Positions 43,304 to 52,754 of a stretch of 64,000 bases of DNA are shown piece by piece. The translations under genes and the position numbers were made by a program. The stretch covers positions 4,934 through 68,933 of the forward strand of contig DATNCY010000245.1 of the NCBI GenBank assembly GCA_035553375.1, given 5' to 3'. Positions within the stretch are counted from its first letter, which is position 1. Every line of letters begins with the position of its first letter. Below the pieces are notes generated by a model. That model was given only the letters and a program-made list of their open reading frames with translations. It had not been told where the DNA came from and did no database searches. Source of the DNA: JAJPHU01 sp035553375 (lineage in GTDB: Bacteria > Planctomycetota > Planctomycetia > Gemmatales > Gemmataceae).

Positions 43304-45040
43304 TTAGCCAACTTGCAAGGCAGGGAGGGGAGCAGAGGCCCATTCCGTGTCGCTCTCCTCCGTCCGATCGCCCGCCACTAACCACGTCCCATCGCCGCGC
43401 AATTGGAGCTGCATATCGTGGTATTCGAGCAGATCTTTTGATCCTACACTGAGGTAGGTCGTCGAAGTACGGGAAAGAAGTTTGAACAGATTATGTATGC
43501 GGGCAGCCGGAAGGGCGCTGGTCGCTTCATCCAGAAAGGCAAAGTCCGGCTCGACCAACAAGAGGCGAGCGAAGGCGAGGCTCTGCTGCTCGCCCAGAGA
43601 GAGAATACTTGTCCACTCGCGCTGCGGAGTATCCAGACCACCAACGCGCTCCAAGACCGACTCCAGTTGCACGTCACGCAGCACGGCGAGCAATCGCTCG
43701 TCGCCGATGACCTCATCGTCCGCAAGGGTATAAAGCAGCTGATCGCGCAAGGAGCCGAGCGTCAGGTAAGGTTGCTGCGGCAAAAACATCATTTGTTCCA
43801 ACGGCGGACGGAGGATGCGGCCTTGTCCTTCCTTCCATAGTCCCGACATCGCCCGCATGAGCGCGGTTCGACCGGAACCATCGGGACCTGAAATCAACAG
43901 ACGCTTGCCGCGCGGGACATCGAGCGACAGGTTTTCGATGAGTAACCGGCCATCGTCCGGCGTCGCCAACGTCAATCCTTCAAACGCCACCCGCGTCTCA
44001 TCCTCCACCACTTCAAGGGGCGACTTCGCGGAGGCCGGTAAGTCTTCGGTCGCCTCATAAAACGCGCCAAGCCGCTCGACGACCGCGGCGAATGTAGTGA
44101 TGCGCTGAAACTCTTTCACGATGAGCGAGAAGGCGTCCAAAACGAAGTTGAATCCCACTTGCGCCTGCGCCACCTGACCGAACTCGATCTTGTTTTGCAT
44201 GTACAGCGGCACGGTGATGAGTACCGGAATAAGCTGCGTCATGTAGCCGTACCACGACGTGAAGAAGCCCAGGTTTCGATTGACGCCGATGATCGACCGA
44301 AAATTCTCCAGCGCCTTTTGCAGCCGGTTGCACACCCGACCATTCTCCTTGTGTTCACCGCGCAACAGGGCGATCGGGTCGGCATGTTCACGAACGCGGA
44401 TCAGTTCATAGCGGAAGTCGGCTTCCTTTTTGAACTGCTGTACATCCAGACCAACCAGACGCCGGCCCAACAGGACGGTCATGATCGTGCCGAAGGCCGC
44501 GTAGCCGACGGCGCCGACGAGCAGCCAGGGGGTGATCGACCAAAGGACGCCCGCGAAGCCGGCCAGCGCGACCGTGGCATTGACCAAAATAAGGACAATG
44601 GAGAGTGTATTCGTGGTGAATGTCTTCACATCCTCGGAAATGCGCTGGTCGGGGTTGTCGAGTTGCCCCGTGATCTTGATGCGGTGATAGGATCGATTGG
44701 CCAAGTAGCGGTCGGTGAGATGGCGGGTGAGCCAGCCGCGCCAGCGCAGGCCCAGTATTTCCTCGGTGAAGCGCAGCAGCGTGGCCACCAGCGCCGAAAT
44801 GGCGAAGACGCCGGCATAGAGCAGAGCGAGATGGCAAACGCGATCCGCCTTGCGTTCCGTGGCGGAGGTGATGAGGTCGCCATAGACGTAACTGTTGCGG
44901 ATGTCGAGGCCCTTGACGAAGAGGACGAGGAGGAGCAGCACGGAGAAGAGACCGATGCCCCATCGACCGGCACTGGATTGGAAAAAGGGCTTGGCGATAA
45001 GGAGGAACCGTGACCAACCGCTGCGGGTTCTCGACTTCAT
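43304..45040 (-). CDS. Fused permease/ATPase of the SbmA/BacA-YddA ABC type with altered catalytic residues
   Basis: 578 residues; AGGAG is 9 bases before ATG 45040 (45046 is the alternative). Residues about 25-330 are the membrane domain (ABC_membrane_2-like): FSVLLLLVLFVKGLDIRNS, QRISEDVKTFTTNTLSI, REHADPIALLRGEHKE. The nucleotide domain has FEGLTLATPDDGRLLIENLS, then a P-loop SGPDGSGRTALMR in which the invariant Lys is Arg391, the Q-loop FLPQQPY, the signature LSLGEQQSLAFARLLL, Walker B FAFLDEATSAL and, at the H-loop, SVGSKDLLEYH with Ser534 for His. It resembles peroxisomal ABCD/BacA-type transporters of peptides or acyl groups. Whether it hydrolyses ATP is open. Confidence 0.85.
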   Translation of the reverse strand: MKSRTRSGWSRFLLIAKPFFQSSAGRWGIGLFSVLLLLVLFVKGLDIRNSYVYGDLITSATERKADRVCHLALLYAGVFAISALVATLLRFTEEILGLRWRGWLTRHLTDRYLANRSYHRIKITGQLDNPDQRISEDVKTFTTNTLSIVLILVNATVALAGFAGVLWSITPWLLVGAVGYAAFGTIMTVLLGRRLVGLDVQQFKKEADFRYELIRVREHADPIALLRGEHKENGRVCNRLQKALENFRSIIGVNRNLGFFTSWYGYMTQLIPVLITVPLYMQNKIEFGQVAQAQVGFNFVLDAFSLIVKEFQRITTFAAVVERLGAFYEATEDLPASAKSPLEVVEDETRVAFEGLTLATPDDGRLLIENLSLDVPRGKRLLISGPDGSGRTALMRAMSGLWKEGQGRILRPPLEQMMFLPQQPYLTLGSLRDQLLYTLADDEVIGDERLLAVLRDVQLESVLERVGGLDTPQREWTSILSLGEQQSLAFARLLLVEPDFAFLDEATSALPAARIHNLFKLLSRTSTTYLSVGSKDLLEYHDMQLQLRGDGTWLVAGDRTEESDTEWASAPLPALQVG

Positions 45041-45350
45041 TGGCATCCTCTCCTGGGCCGCTGTGGCCGTGGTGTCGGATCGACCCGTCACCGCCGTCGC
45101 GCGAGTACGAAAAGCGGCAGCAATGCCGTCGCCGTGCCCGCGTCCGTGGGAGTGACAGGGCAGATGGTGATAAGAAGCGCGCGAACCCCAGGGCCGATTA
45201 GGGAACGAACCGCACGCTCGGAGATTGTCCCCGCTGCATGAAGTGGGAGTTAAGGATTGCCTCTTCTCTCCGGGAGATGGCCGGTTCCGTCGCGGTGTGC
45301 GCCGACCACTCCTCGTATCCCTTAAATGGGTTGTCCGCGTAGCGGATATT

Positions 45351-45378
45351 ATTTTAGCAGCTGTTGACGAGCGCGCAA
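45351..45378 (-). promoter_or_regulatory. Putative promoter for the ABC exporter gene
   Basis: TTGCGC and TAAAAT (4 and 5 of 6 to consensus) are 16 bases apart on the - strand. The start would lie about 300 bases upstream of the ABC gene ATG. The stretch 45041-45350 holds no recognisable gene. Confidence 0.35.
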
Positions 45379-45407
45379 ACGGCAGATTTGCTATTTTTGC
45401 GAGAGGA

Positions 45408-47135
45408 CTAATAGCTCTTCCTCAACCGTTGACTCGCCGTGCCGCGCCCAATCACCACGACGCGCTCGGGGGAGGTATGGTGATTGCGATCCATCGAAAT
45501 GGCGGCCACTTCATGCCAGGCGAACGGCAGCGTTGGCCGCGCAGCGCCGTCGCTATCGAAGCAGAAGTAAAAATTCTCGCGCGCCAGCAGATCGGTACCG
45601 TTATCCGGCGAGAGCGGATCGATACTCATGCCGTAGTGATAGGCGAACAGTGCATCGATGTGGCCGAGACTGACCAGGCGCTGTCCCTGGGGCAATTGCT
45701 CTTTCAGGCGCGCTACCGCCGTCGCCTGGTCCTCACTTCGACGAACGCGGACATTGGTGAGGATGCCGGTGAAGGTCAGAACCATGAAACACGCTGCCGC
45801 CAACACCGCCGTGCGGATACGCGATGCCGCTCCGCCTTCGCGGGCCTTAAAGATGAGGACAGCCAAGCCGATAACCGCCAGCGCATACGCCAGGGCGAGG
45901 GGCCAGCGTTCCGCCCAAAAACTGTAACGTGGATGGTTTGTCAGGAAGATGCTGGCGAGCATCACCACCACGCCCGCCACGATCATGGAACTGGCGACAA
46001 GTAGCGTGAATCGTCGCCAACCCGCCCGCGCCATCGTCGGCAAATCCGCGTGCAGACAGCACTGCACCATCAGGCCAATCAACACCGCCAGGCACGGATA
46101 CAAGGGAGCGAAGTAGCGCGTTTGACCTTCGGGCGGAATCCAGCAGGTGGGGAAGGAAGTGGCCACGCACAGCGCCATGAACAAGGTTTGAGGGCGAGCT
46201 TCGCCCAGGCAGCGGCGAAGATCACGGCTCAGATAGCCGAGCAGGAAGAACGACCACGGCAGGGTGCAACCGAGAACTTCCAGCGGGAAACGCAACAAGT
46301 GAACGCTCACGTCCAGCGCTTTCCAGTCGCGGAAACGCATGCTGGTATCGTTGCTGAAGATCGCCCACACGTCCGGCCAACTCGTGCGCGCTGCGCAAGG
46401 AATCAGCCAGGCGAAGACGATGGCGACGCCCACGGCGATTCCCGTCAGATGCGCGCGACTGAAAAGACGCCGCCATTGCCCGGTCCACAGCAGATAGGCC
46501 ACCACGGCGGCGGCGAAATATACGGGAGGTTGCGGTCCCTTACATAAGACGCCCAGGCTGACGCAAATGTAGCTGACGATCCACGTCCCCATGTCCGGCC
46601 AACCGCGTACTTGCCCCCAGTGCCACAGCAGGAGCGACGCGCTAACCAGGGCGATGAAGATCATTTCCGTTTCGGCCTGGCAGCCGGTCGTGAACATCTC
46701 GCCGAAGGTGACGAAGGCGACGGACGCCGCCAGCGCGGCGACGCGCGACAAGCACGTACGCGCGTATCCGTAAATCAGCAGGGCGGTCAGAAGCATCGCC
46801 AACACCGAGGGTAGACGCACCGCCCATGGCGCTTCCGAACCGCAGACAACCCGGCTCGCGGCGATCAGCCAGTTTTGCAGCGGCGGACGACTGAGGAAGG
46901 GCTGTCCTTGTTCGCGCGGCACAATCCAGTCGCCGCGCTCCAGCATTTCGAAGGCGACCCGAGCGCGGCGCGATTCCTCGCCGCGCATGGACACGTCACC
47001 AATACGTATCAGGTAGGCCGCCAGAACGAGTACGATCAAGACGGCGACTTCCGGCTCGCGCCACCAGGATTTGCGGAGATGCGTTTCCTGTTGTTGGATC
47101 AACTGGTTGCTCACGGGCTCTTGCACCCCATACAT
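45408..47135 (-). CDS. ArnT/PMT-type GT-C membrane glycosyltransferase
   Basis: 575 residues from ATG 47135; the open frame continues to 47330, but that part is translated family A repeat. A first membrane segment (EVAVLIVLVLAAYLIRI) is followed by the loop DVSMRGEESRRARVAFEMLERGDWIVP, with the acidic pair typical of ArnT-like enzymes, then PREQGQPFLSRPPLQNWLIA, and about ten more membrane helices. The C terminus is a folded periplasmic domain (YGMSIDPLSPDNGTDLLAREN). It probably transfers a sugar from a lipid carrier to lipid A or to protein. The start is the least certain part; no strong ribosome-binding site was seen. Confidence 0.75.
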   Translation of the reverse strand: MYGVQEPVSNQLIQQQETHLRKSWWREPEVAVLIVLVLAAYLIRIGDVSMRGEESRRARVAFEMLERGDWIVPREQGQPFLSRPPLQNWLIAASRVVCGSEAPWAVRLPSVLAMLLTALLIYGYARTCLSRVAALAASVAFVTFGEMFTTGCQAETEMIFIALVSASLLLWHWGQVRGWPDMGTWIVSYICVSLGVLCKGPQPPVYFAAAVVAYLLWTGQWRRLFSRAHLTGIAVGVAIVFAWLIPCAARTSWPDVWAIFSNDTSMRFRDWKALDVSVHLLRFPLEVLGCTLPWSFFLLGYLSRDLRRCLGEARPQTLFMALCVATSFPTCWIPPEGQTRYFAPLYPCLAVLIGLMVQCCLHADLPTMARAGWRRFTLLVASSMIVAGVVVMLASIFLTNHPRYSFWAERWPLALAYALAVIGLAVLIFKAREGGAASRIRTAVLAAACFMVLTFTGILTNVRVRRSEDQATAVARLKEQLPQGQRLVSLGHIDALFAYHYGMSIDPLSPDNGTDLLARENFYFCFDSDGAARPTLPFAWHEVAAISMDRNHHTSPERVVVIGRGTASQRLRKSY

Positions 47136-47271
47136 CCACGGAAGGGCGGCTATCCCCTCATCGGCACCCGTGAGACGATCACTTCGGTGGAACGGAGCAT
47201 TCAGGGATTTGAGGCAGGGTGCCAAGGTAAACAGCGCTCGTTGGCGCGACGGGGAGGTTTGTAGCGATTTT

Positions 47272-47328
47272 GCCAGCCCACAGCGCCGGCAAGGGAAACA
47301 AAATCCCTTGCTGGCGCTGCGGGCTGAC
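47272..47328. repeat. Family A palindromic element (slightly diverged)
   Basis: GCCAGCCCACAGCGCCGGCAAGGG pairs with CCCTTGCTGGCGCTGCGGGC with a few mismatches across a 10-base loop. It lies between the methyltransferase stop and the GT-C gene start, and produced a false 65-residue extension of the latter. Confidence 0.85.
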
Positions 47329-47347
47329 AATTCATTGGGTTAGCGCA

Positions 47348-48157
47348 TCACGGCTTTATCCCGACGACGATGAAACCTGTCAGGGTACAGAACAGTCGTC
47401 CCGCCTCGTGGATTTCCTGCAATTGCCGCAGCCATTCCTCGCCTTCGGCCGGCGACAAAACGCCGCCCGTACACGCGCGTTCGACCGTATCGGGACCGAC
47501 CATCTGCATCGCCACGGGATAGCGCAGCCACAGCGTCGCGGGGGTGATCCGCACGTCTTGCAGTCCGGCCTCGTGAAACAGCGCCGGAATGCGCCGGCCG
47601 AGCCAGCCATCGCGGAAGCCGTCACACCAGACCTGAACGATCTTTCGTGTCATCAATTTGCCGGCCATGTCCACGGTGACGGTCTCGAAATCGACCTCGT
47701 AGACGAGGACACGCCCGCCAGGGCGGGTGACGCGAATCATCTCACGCAGCGCCTGCGCCGGCGAATCAAGGTGCATGAAGATGCGATCCGCACGGCTGGC
47801 GTCGAAATGATTGTCGGCGAAAGCAAGCCGGTGCGCGTCGCCGGCTTGAAATTCGATCGGCAAACCGCAGCCCTCGGCACGCTGCTTCGCCACGGCGATC
47901 ATGTGTTGGCTGCCATCCACGCCCACGACGCTGCCGTCGGGCACGACCAGACGCGCCAGCGCCCGCGCATCCTCACCGGTGCCGCAACCGACATCAAGGA
48001 TGCGCTGGCCGGGTTGCACATCGAGTAACGCGAATGTGTGCCGCTTGTACGCCTGAAACGATTCGTCCGCGCCGGCCTCATCAAGGAAGCGGATGTAGTA
48101 ATCGGGATCGTTCGTTCGATCGACGTTGGTGAAACCGAACAGTTTGTGCTTGTCCAT
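47348..48157 (-). CDS. SAM-dependent class I methyltransferase
   Basis: 269 residues from ATG 48157 (MDKHKLFGFTNVDRTND); a GTG 16 codons upstream is the alternative. The Rossmann motifs are clear: RILDVGCGTGEDARALA (motif I), VVGVDGSQHMIAVAKQR (acidic loop), GDAHRLAFADNHFDA (post-motif II) and MIRVTRPGGRVLVYEVDF (motif IV region). The N-terminal FLDEAGADESFQAYKRHTFALL is a substrate-cap helix pair as in UbiE/arsenite-methyltransferase relatives. It methylates a small molecule in the cytoplasm, identity unknown. The two genes upstream and downstream do not settle the pathway. Confidence 0.8.
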   Translation of the reverse strand: MDKHKLFGFTNVDRTNDPDYYIRFLDEAGADESFQAYKRHTFALLDVQPGQRILDVGCGTGEDARALARLVVPDGSVVGVDGSQHMIAVAKQRAEGCGLPIEFQAGDAHRLAFADNHFDASRADRIFMHLDSPAQALREMIRVTRPGGRVLVYEVDFETVTVDMAGKLMTRKIVQVWCDGFRDGWLGRRIPALFHEAGLQDVRITPATLWLRYPVAMQMVGPDTVERACTGGVLSPAEGEEWLRQLQEIHEAGRLFCTLTGFIVVGIKP

Positions 48158-48363
48158 ACCAATCAATCGTTGGAGGCGGCGAGGTTCTCGCCAGTTGAAA
48201 TTCACAGCACAACGGAAGTATTCGTAGGGTGGGCCTCCCGGCCCTCGGCCCCCTACGTATCAAGTTAAGCAGCTGACGGTAGCCCGTTGCGCAGCTGACA
48301 AAGAGAAGTCCTTGGTGTTTCATGGGTTTATTCAACCACCCCTGAACCAACGAGGAACTCCCC

Positions 48364-48471
48364 ATGACGATCATAACCCAGATCGCCGACGCCATGCAAA
48401 CACTCCTCACCACCACGGTCCAACAGGCCGCCCGCGACAGCGGCTTCTACCAACGACGCTCCAAACCTTGA
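48364..48471 (+). pseudogene. IS4-type transposase N-terminal remnant
   Basis: A 35-codon frame (MTIITQIADAMQTLLTTTVQQAARDSGFYQRRSKP) followed by a stop. Its GFYQRRSK end and the helix before it match the conserved N terminus of IS4-group transposases (usually GFVQRxSKL), after which several hundred residues are missing. GAGGAA stands upstream of the ATG. No inverted repeats of an insertion sequence were identified around it. Confidence 0.6.
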
Positions 48472-48613
48472 CAGCGCCCGCTCCCCGCTTTACTTTCGAT
48501 GGGTAGGATACCCTGTTTATTTGGACAGACTACCCCGCCTGATGGTGAATGGTTCGCGATCCAAAATCGACTTCCTCTTCGCGCCCGCCCGCGATGTCCG
48601 TTGGAGAACCCAC

Positions 48614-51283
48614 ATGAAGCAACCCCTCCTCCTCACTGCCACGTCGCTGGCGCTGTTGCTCGGAGGGCTACCGCTGTCCGCCGCGCCCGTGGATTATGTG
48701 CGTGAGATCAAGCCACTGCTAACGCACCGCTGCTATGCGTGTCATGGTGCCTTGCAACAAAAAGGTGAACTGCGTCTCGACACCGCCAAGCTCCTGCGTG
48801 AAGGCGGCAACAGTGGGCCAGCCGTCATCCCCGGTCAGGGAAGCGAAAGCCTGCTCCTCGCCCATGTCACCGCCAGCCAAGGCAAACGACGTATGCCGCC
48901 GGCCAGCGAAGGCGAAGGACTTTCGACCAAAGAGATCACCCTGCTGCGGACCTGGATCGATCAGGGTGCCAGCGGGCCAACCGACGAAAAGCCGGAAACC
49001 GATCCGAAAGATCATTGGGCTTTCCGCGCACCCGTTCGCCCCGCGCTTCCCCCTCACCCCCAACCCCTCTCTCCCGAGTACAGGGGAGAGGGGAGCCGAT
49101 TCCGAACCGGCAATCCCATCGATGCCTTCCTCACAGCCGCGCGCCAAAAGCATGGCCTGACGCCGCAACCGCCAGCCGATCGAGCCACGCTGCTGCGTCG
49201 TGTTTATCTCGATCTCATTGGCCTGCCTCCCACGCGAGCCGAGTTGCAAGCCTTCCTGACCGACCCCGCGCCCGATGCCTACGAGAAAGTGGTCGATAAA
49301 CTGCTGGCGTCGCCGCGCCACGGTGAACGCTGGGGACAGCACTGGATGGACATATGGCGATACTCGGATTGGTGGGGACTTGGCGCGGAGGTGCGCAACA
49401 GTCAGAAGCATATGTGGCACTGGCGCGACTGGATTCTCGCCTCCATCAACGCCGACAAGGGGTACGATCAGATGCTCCGCGAGATGTTGGCCGCGGATGA
49501 ACTGTATCCCAACGATCTCGATCGCCTCCGCGCCACCGGCTTTTTGGCTCGGCAATACTTCAAGTTCAATCGCAACAGTTGGCTGGAAGAGACGGTCGAA
49601 CACACCGCGAAGGCGTTCCTCGGTCTGACGATGAATTGCGCCAAGTGCCACGATCACAAGTTCGATCCGATTTCGCAGATTGACTATTATCGTTTCCGGG
49701 CGTTTTTTGAGCCGTATCAGGTTCGCACCGATGAAGTGCCCGGCGAGATGGACTTCGAGAAGGACGGCATTCCGCGTGCCTTCGATTGCAACCTCGCTGT
49801 GCCGACTTATCGTTTCGTCCGGGGCGATGAGAAACGACCGGACAAGAAACGCCCTCTGACTCCGGGTTTGCCGCGACTTCTGGCCTTCGGCCAACTCGAT
49901 ATTCGCCCCGTCGCGCTGCCGTTGGAATCTCATACGCCGGGGTTGCGTCCCTTCGTCTTGGAAAATCATTTGCGTCTGGTCGAGCGACAGATCCAGGTTG
50001 CTCGCGAGAAACTTGAGCAGACAAAAAAACTCAAGAAGCCATTCGCGGTGGAGGAGAAATCGTTGGCCGTCGCCGAGACGCAGCTGCCGGCCCTGCGTGC
50101 GCGGGCGGCTGCCGATCGCGCACGCCATCAGTCTCCGCCGACTGCGGAGAGCCACAAGTTAGCCCGGCAAGCGGTCATCGCCGAACGAAAGCTGGCTCTG
50201 GCGCGTGCCGAGGAAACGCTGGCGATTGCCGAGCGAAACCTGCTCTCGGCGACGGCGGCGAAGAAAGCAGAGTTCGAGAAGAAACGCAATGCCGCCCAGA
50301 CCGCCGTTGCCACGGCTCGCAAAACGCTCGATGCTCCAGGAGAAACGTATACGCCGCTGCGCGGGGCGCTGAAGACGCTTGAATCGAACATGGAAACGGA
50401 AGCGTCGCGCGGCAAGCCGTTCCCGACGACAAGCAGCGGACGCCGTTCGGCGCTGGCGCGCTGGCTGACCGACCGCCGGCATCCGTTGACGGCCCGCGTC
50501 GCCGTCAATCATGTGTGGGCGCGTCATTTCGGCGTGCCGCTCGTCGCCACCGTCTTCGACTTCGGTCGCAAGGGTGCGGCTCCCACGCACCCGCAATTGC
50601 TCGATTGGCTGGCCGTCGATTTCATGGACAACGGCTGGAGCCTCAAGCGTCTGCATCGCCTCATGGTGACTTCGGAGGCGTATCGGCTCAGTTCCTCCAG
50701 CGCCGGCGCGAGTGCCGCCAATCGGAAGGTGGATGCGGAAAATCGCTATTATTGGCGAATGAACGCGAGTCGGATGGAGGCCCAGCTTCTGCGCGATAGT
50801 CTGCTGCACCTGGCCGGCGAACTGGACCCGGCGCTGGGCGGACCATCGCTGCATCCGGTGCGGAATGAGGCGTCGCGCCGACGCAGTCTCTACTTCTTCC
50901 ATTCGCACAACGAGTACAATCGGTTTTTATCGATGTTCGACGATGCCAGTGTGTTGGAGTGCTATCGCCGGGCGCAGAGCATCGTTCCGCAACAGGCGCT
51001 CGCTCTGTCCAACAGCCGGCTCGCTCTGGATACGGCCGCTCGCATCAACGCACGCTTACATCAACATCTGGGCACTCTTTCCGACGCCGCGTTTGTGCGT
51101 GCGGCGTTCGAGACGGTTTTGTGTGCGACGCCGACCGCCGCCGAGCAGAGCGAGTGCGAGCAAGTGTTGGCGGAGTTGGCCGGCTTGCTGAAGAAACAGG
51201 GGCGTCCCGACGCGGTTCGCCGCGCTCGCGGCGATCTCCTTCAGGCGCTGCTGAACCATAACGATTTCATCACCATACGGTAG
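48614..51283 (+). CDS. Planctomycete cytochrome C (PSCyt1)-DUF1549-DUF1553 exported protein
   Basis: 889 residues from ATG 48614 (TTGGAGA about 7 bases upstream); the signal peptide is MKQPLLLTATSLALLLGGLPLSA. PSCyt1 follows: VDYVREIKPLLTHRCYACHG with the CxxCH haem site. DUF1549 has SPIDAFLTAAR-like PIDAFLTAARQKHGL and CAKCHDHKFDPISQIDYYR. A charged helical coiled-coil insert (residues about 455-590) precedes DUF1553 (LARWLTDRRHPLTARVAVNHVWARHFG). In-frame residues 146-160 derive from the family G repeat. It is probably a periplasmic haem protein and is the first gene of an operon with the DUF1501 protein; the reaction is unknown. Confidence 0.88.
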   Translation: MKQPLLLTATSLALLLGGLPLSAAPVDYVREIKPLLTHRCYACHGALQQKGELRLDTAKLLREGGNSGPAVIPGQGSESLLLAHVTASQGKRRMPPASEGEGLSTKEITLLRTWIDQGASGPTDEKPETDPKDHWAFRAPVRPALPPHPQPLSPEYRGEGSRFRTGNPIDAFLTAARQKHGLTPQPPADRATLLRRVYLDLIGLPPTRAELQAFLTDPAPDAYEKVVDKLLASPRHGERWGQHWMDIWRYSDWWGLGAEVRNSQKHMWHWRDWILASINADKGYDQMLREMLAADELYPNDLDRLRATGFLARQYFKFNRNSWLEETVEHTAKAFLGLTMNCAKCHDHKFDPISQIDYYRFRAFFEPYQVRTDEVPGEMDFEKDGIPRAFDCNLAVPTYRFVRGDEKRPDKKRPLTPGLPRLLAFGQLDIRPVALPLESHTPGLRPFVLENHLRLVERQIQVAREKLEQTKKLKKPFAVEEKSLAVAETQLPALRARAAADRARHQSPPTAESHKLARQAVIAERKLALARAEETLAIAERNLLSATAAKKAEFEKKRNAAQTAVATARKTLDAPGETYTPLRGALKTLESNMETEASRGKPFPTTSSGRRSALARWLTDRRHPLTARVAVNHVWARHFGVPLVATVFDFGRKGAAPTHPQLLDWLAVDFMDNGWSLKRLHRLMVTSEAYRLSSSSAGASAANRKVDAENRYYWRMNASRMEAQLLRDSLLHLAGELDPALGGPSLHPVRNEASRRRSLYFFHSHNEYNRFLSMFDDASVLECYRRAQSIVPQQALALSNSRLALDTAARINARLHQHLGTLSDAAFVRAAFETVLCATPTAAEQSECEQVLAELAGLLKKQGRPDAVRRARGDLLQALLNHNDFITIR
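49051..49093. repeat. Family G hairpin element inside the PSCyt1 gene
   Basis: CCCTCACCCCCAACCCCTCT with its partner GGGGAGAGGGG forms a hairpin around a CCCGAGTACA-type loop. The same sequence family stands in an intergenic site at 55603-55645. Here it is in frame and encodes PHPQPLSPEYRGEGS. Confidence 0.85.
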
Positions 51284-51294
51284 GCGAAACTCCC

Positions 51295-52752
51295 ATGAGC
51301 AAACACCGCAACTGTCCCGGTATCCATCGGCGAACATTCCTCGCGGATATGGGCATGGGTTTCGTTGGCCTGGCCCTGGGCGCGATGCTTCAGCGCGATG
51401 GCTACGCTTCCGCCGGTCCCGCGTGGACGCCGCCGGATGGCAAACCTCACCTCACGCCGAAGGCCAAAAACGTCATTTGGCTATTTATGAACGGCGGCGT
51501 CTCGCACATGGAGACATTCGACCCCAAGCCGATGCTCACCAAGTACGCCGGCAAAACCATCGCCGAAACGCCCTTCAAGGATGCACAGAATCCCGACAAG
51601 CTGAAATTGGCTCGTGTCGTCGTCGTCAACGACGCCAACGGCCAGCAGCGCAATAAACTCTATCCGCTCCAAGTTGGTTTCAAGAAGCGCGGCCAGAGCG
51701 GGATCGAGATGAGCGATTGGTGGCCCCACCTGGGCGAATGCGTCGATGACATCGCGTTCGTGCGTTCGGTGTACACCACCGACGACAACCACGGCGCACA
51801 GACGCAGTTTCACTCCGGCCGGCACATGCTCGATGGCGAGTTTCCCACCCTGGGCGCGTGGGTTCACTACGGACTCGGCTCGCTCAACGACAATCTGCCG
51901 CAGTTCGTGTCGATGGGACGCCGCGAATACTGGAACGCCAAGGATGGCCATTACCTCGGTCCCGCTCACGATGCGGTTCCGCTGCGCATCGACCCGGCCA
52001 ACCCACTCGACTACGGCAAGCCCGAAGGCGATGTCAGCGCCGCCGAACAGAAGGCCGCCTTCGATCTCGTTGGCCGACTCAATCGCCTGCGCGCGGTCGA
52101 GTATCCCGACGATCCGGCGCTGTCCGCGCGCATCCAGTCCTACGAATTGGCCTTCCGCATGCAGAAATCATTGCCGGACGTGCTGAATTTCAAGGATGAA
52201 ACAGAGAGGACAAAGACGTTATATGGACTGGATCGACCGGAGACGCGCGATTTTGGGATGCAATTGCTGGCCTCGCGTCGCTTGGTGGAGCGCGGCGTGC
52301 GTTTCATCCAGATTCAGCACGGTGCCGGCGGCGCCGGCGTCTGGGACGCGCACGGCGGTCTGCGTGCCAACCATGCCCGCAACTGTTTGCAAGTGGATAA
52401 GCCGATCGCGGGGCTGCTCAAGGATCTGAAGCGCCGCGGTTTGCTGGACGAAACGCTCGTCGTCTTCGGTACGGAGTTTGGCCGTACACCCGGCACGCAG
52501 GGTTCGGATGGCCGCGATCATCACATTTACGGCTTCTCGGTGTGGCTGGCCGGCGGCGGCATCAAGGGCGGCATCGCCCACGGCAAGACCGACGAAATCG
52601 GTTTCCACGCGGTCGAGAACCGCCACTACGTCACCGATGTCCACGCCACCATCTTGCGTTTGCTCGGCCTGGACTCGCGCCGCCTGGAAGTGCCCGGCCG
52701 CAAGCGTTTGGAGATCGATCACGGCAAGGCCATCGCCGAGATCATGGCTTGA
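51295..52752 (+). CDS. Tat-exported DUF1501 protein
   Basis: 485 residues, 11 bases after the cytochrome gene stop. The twin-arginine leader is GIHRRTFLADMGMGFVGLALGAML. DUF1501 features: KNVIWLFMNGGVSHMETFDPKP (alkaline-phosphatase-like first metal loop), RSVYTTDDNHGAQTQFHSGRHM, FVSMGRREYWNAKDGHYLGP, and VVFGTEFGRTPGTQGSDGRDHH with the C-terminal metal ligands. The fold belongs to the sulfatase/phosphatase superfamily, but no activity is established. It is the standard partner of DUF1549/DUF1553 proteins, so the two are probably an export-located complex. Confidence 0.9.
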   Translation: MSKHRNCPGIHRRTFLADMGMGFVGLALGAMLQRDGYASAGPAWTPPDGKPHLTPKAKNVIWLFMNGGVSHMETFDPKPMLTKYAGKTIAETPFKDAQNPDKLKLARVVVVNDANGQQRNKLYPLQVGFKKRGQSGIEMSDWWPHLGECVDDIAFVRSVYTTDDNHGAQTQFHSGRHMLDGEFPTLGAWVHYGLGSLNDNLPQFVSMGRREYWNAKDGHYLGPAHDAVPLRIDPANPLDYGKPEGDVSAAEQKAAFDLVGRLNRLRAVEYPDDPALSARIQSYELAFRMQKSLPDVLNFKDETERTKTLYGLDRPETRDFGMQLLASRRLVERGVRFIQIQHGAGGAGVWDAHGGLRANHARNCLQVDKPIAGLLKDLKRRGLLDETLVVFGTEFGRTPGTQGSDGRDHHIYGFSVWLAGGGIKGGIAHGKTDEIGFHAVENRHYVTDVHATILRLLGLDSRRLEVPGRKRLEIDHGKAIAEIMA

Positions 52753-52754
52753 CT

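Noticed and set aside
47136..47330. 65-residue extension of the GT-C frame (starting MSARSASKGFCFP)
   Set aside because: It is translated family A repeat plus upstream sequence; membrane protein features start after ATG 47135.
48719..50155. 478-residue - strand open frame
   Set aside because: It is the shadow of the PSCyt1-DUF1549 gene, which has a signal peptide and clear domains.
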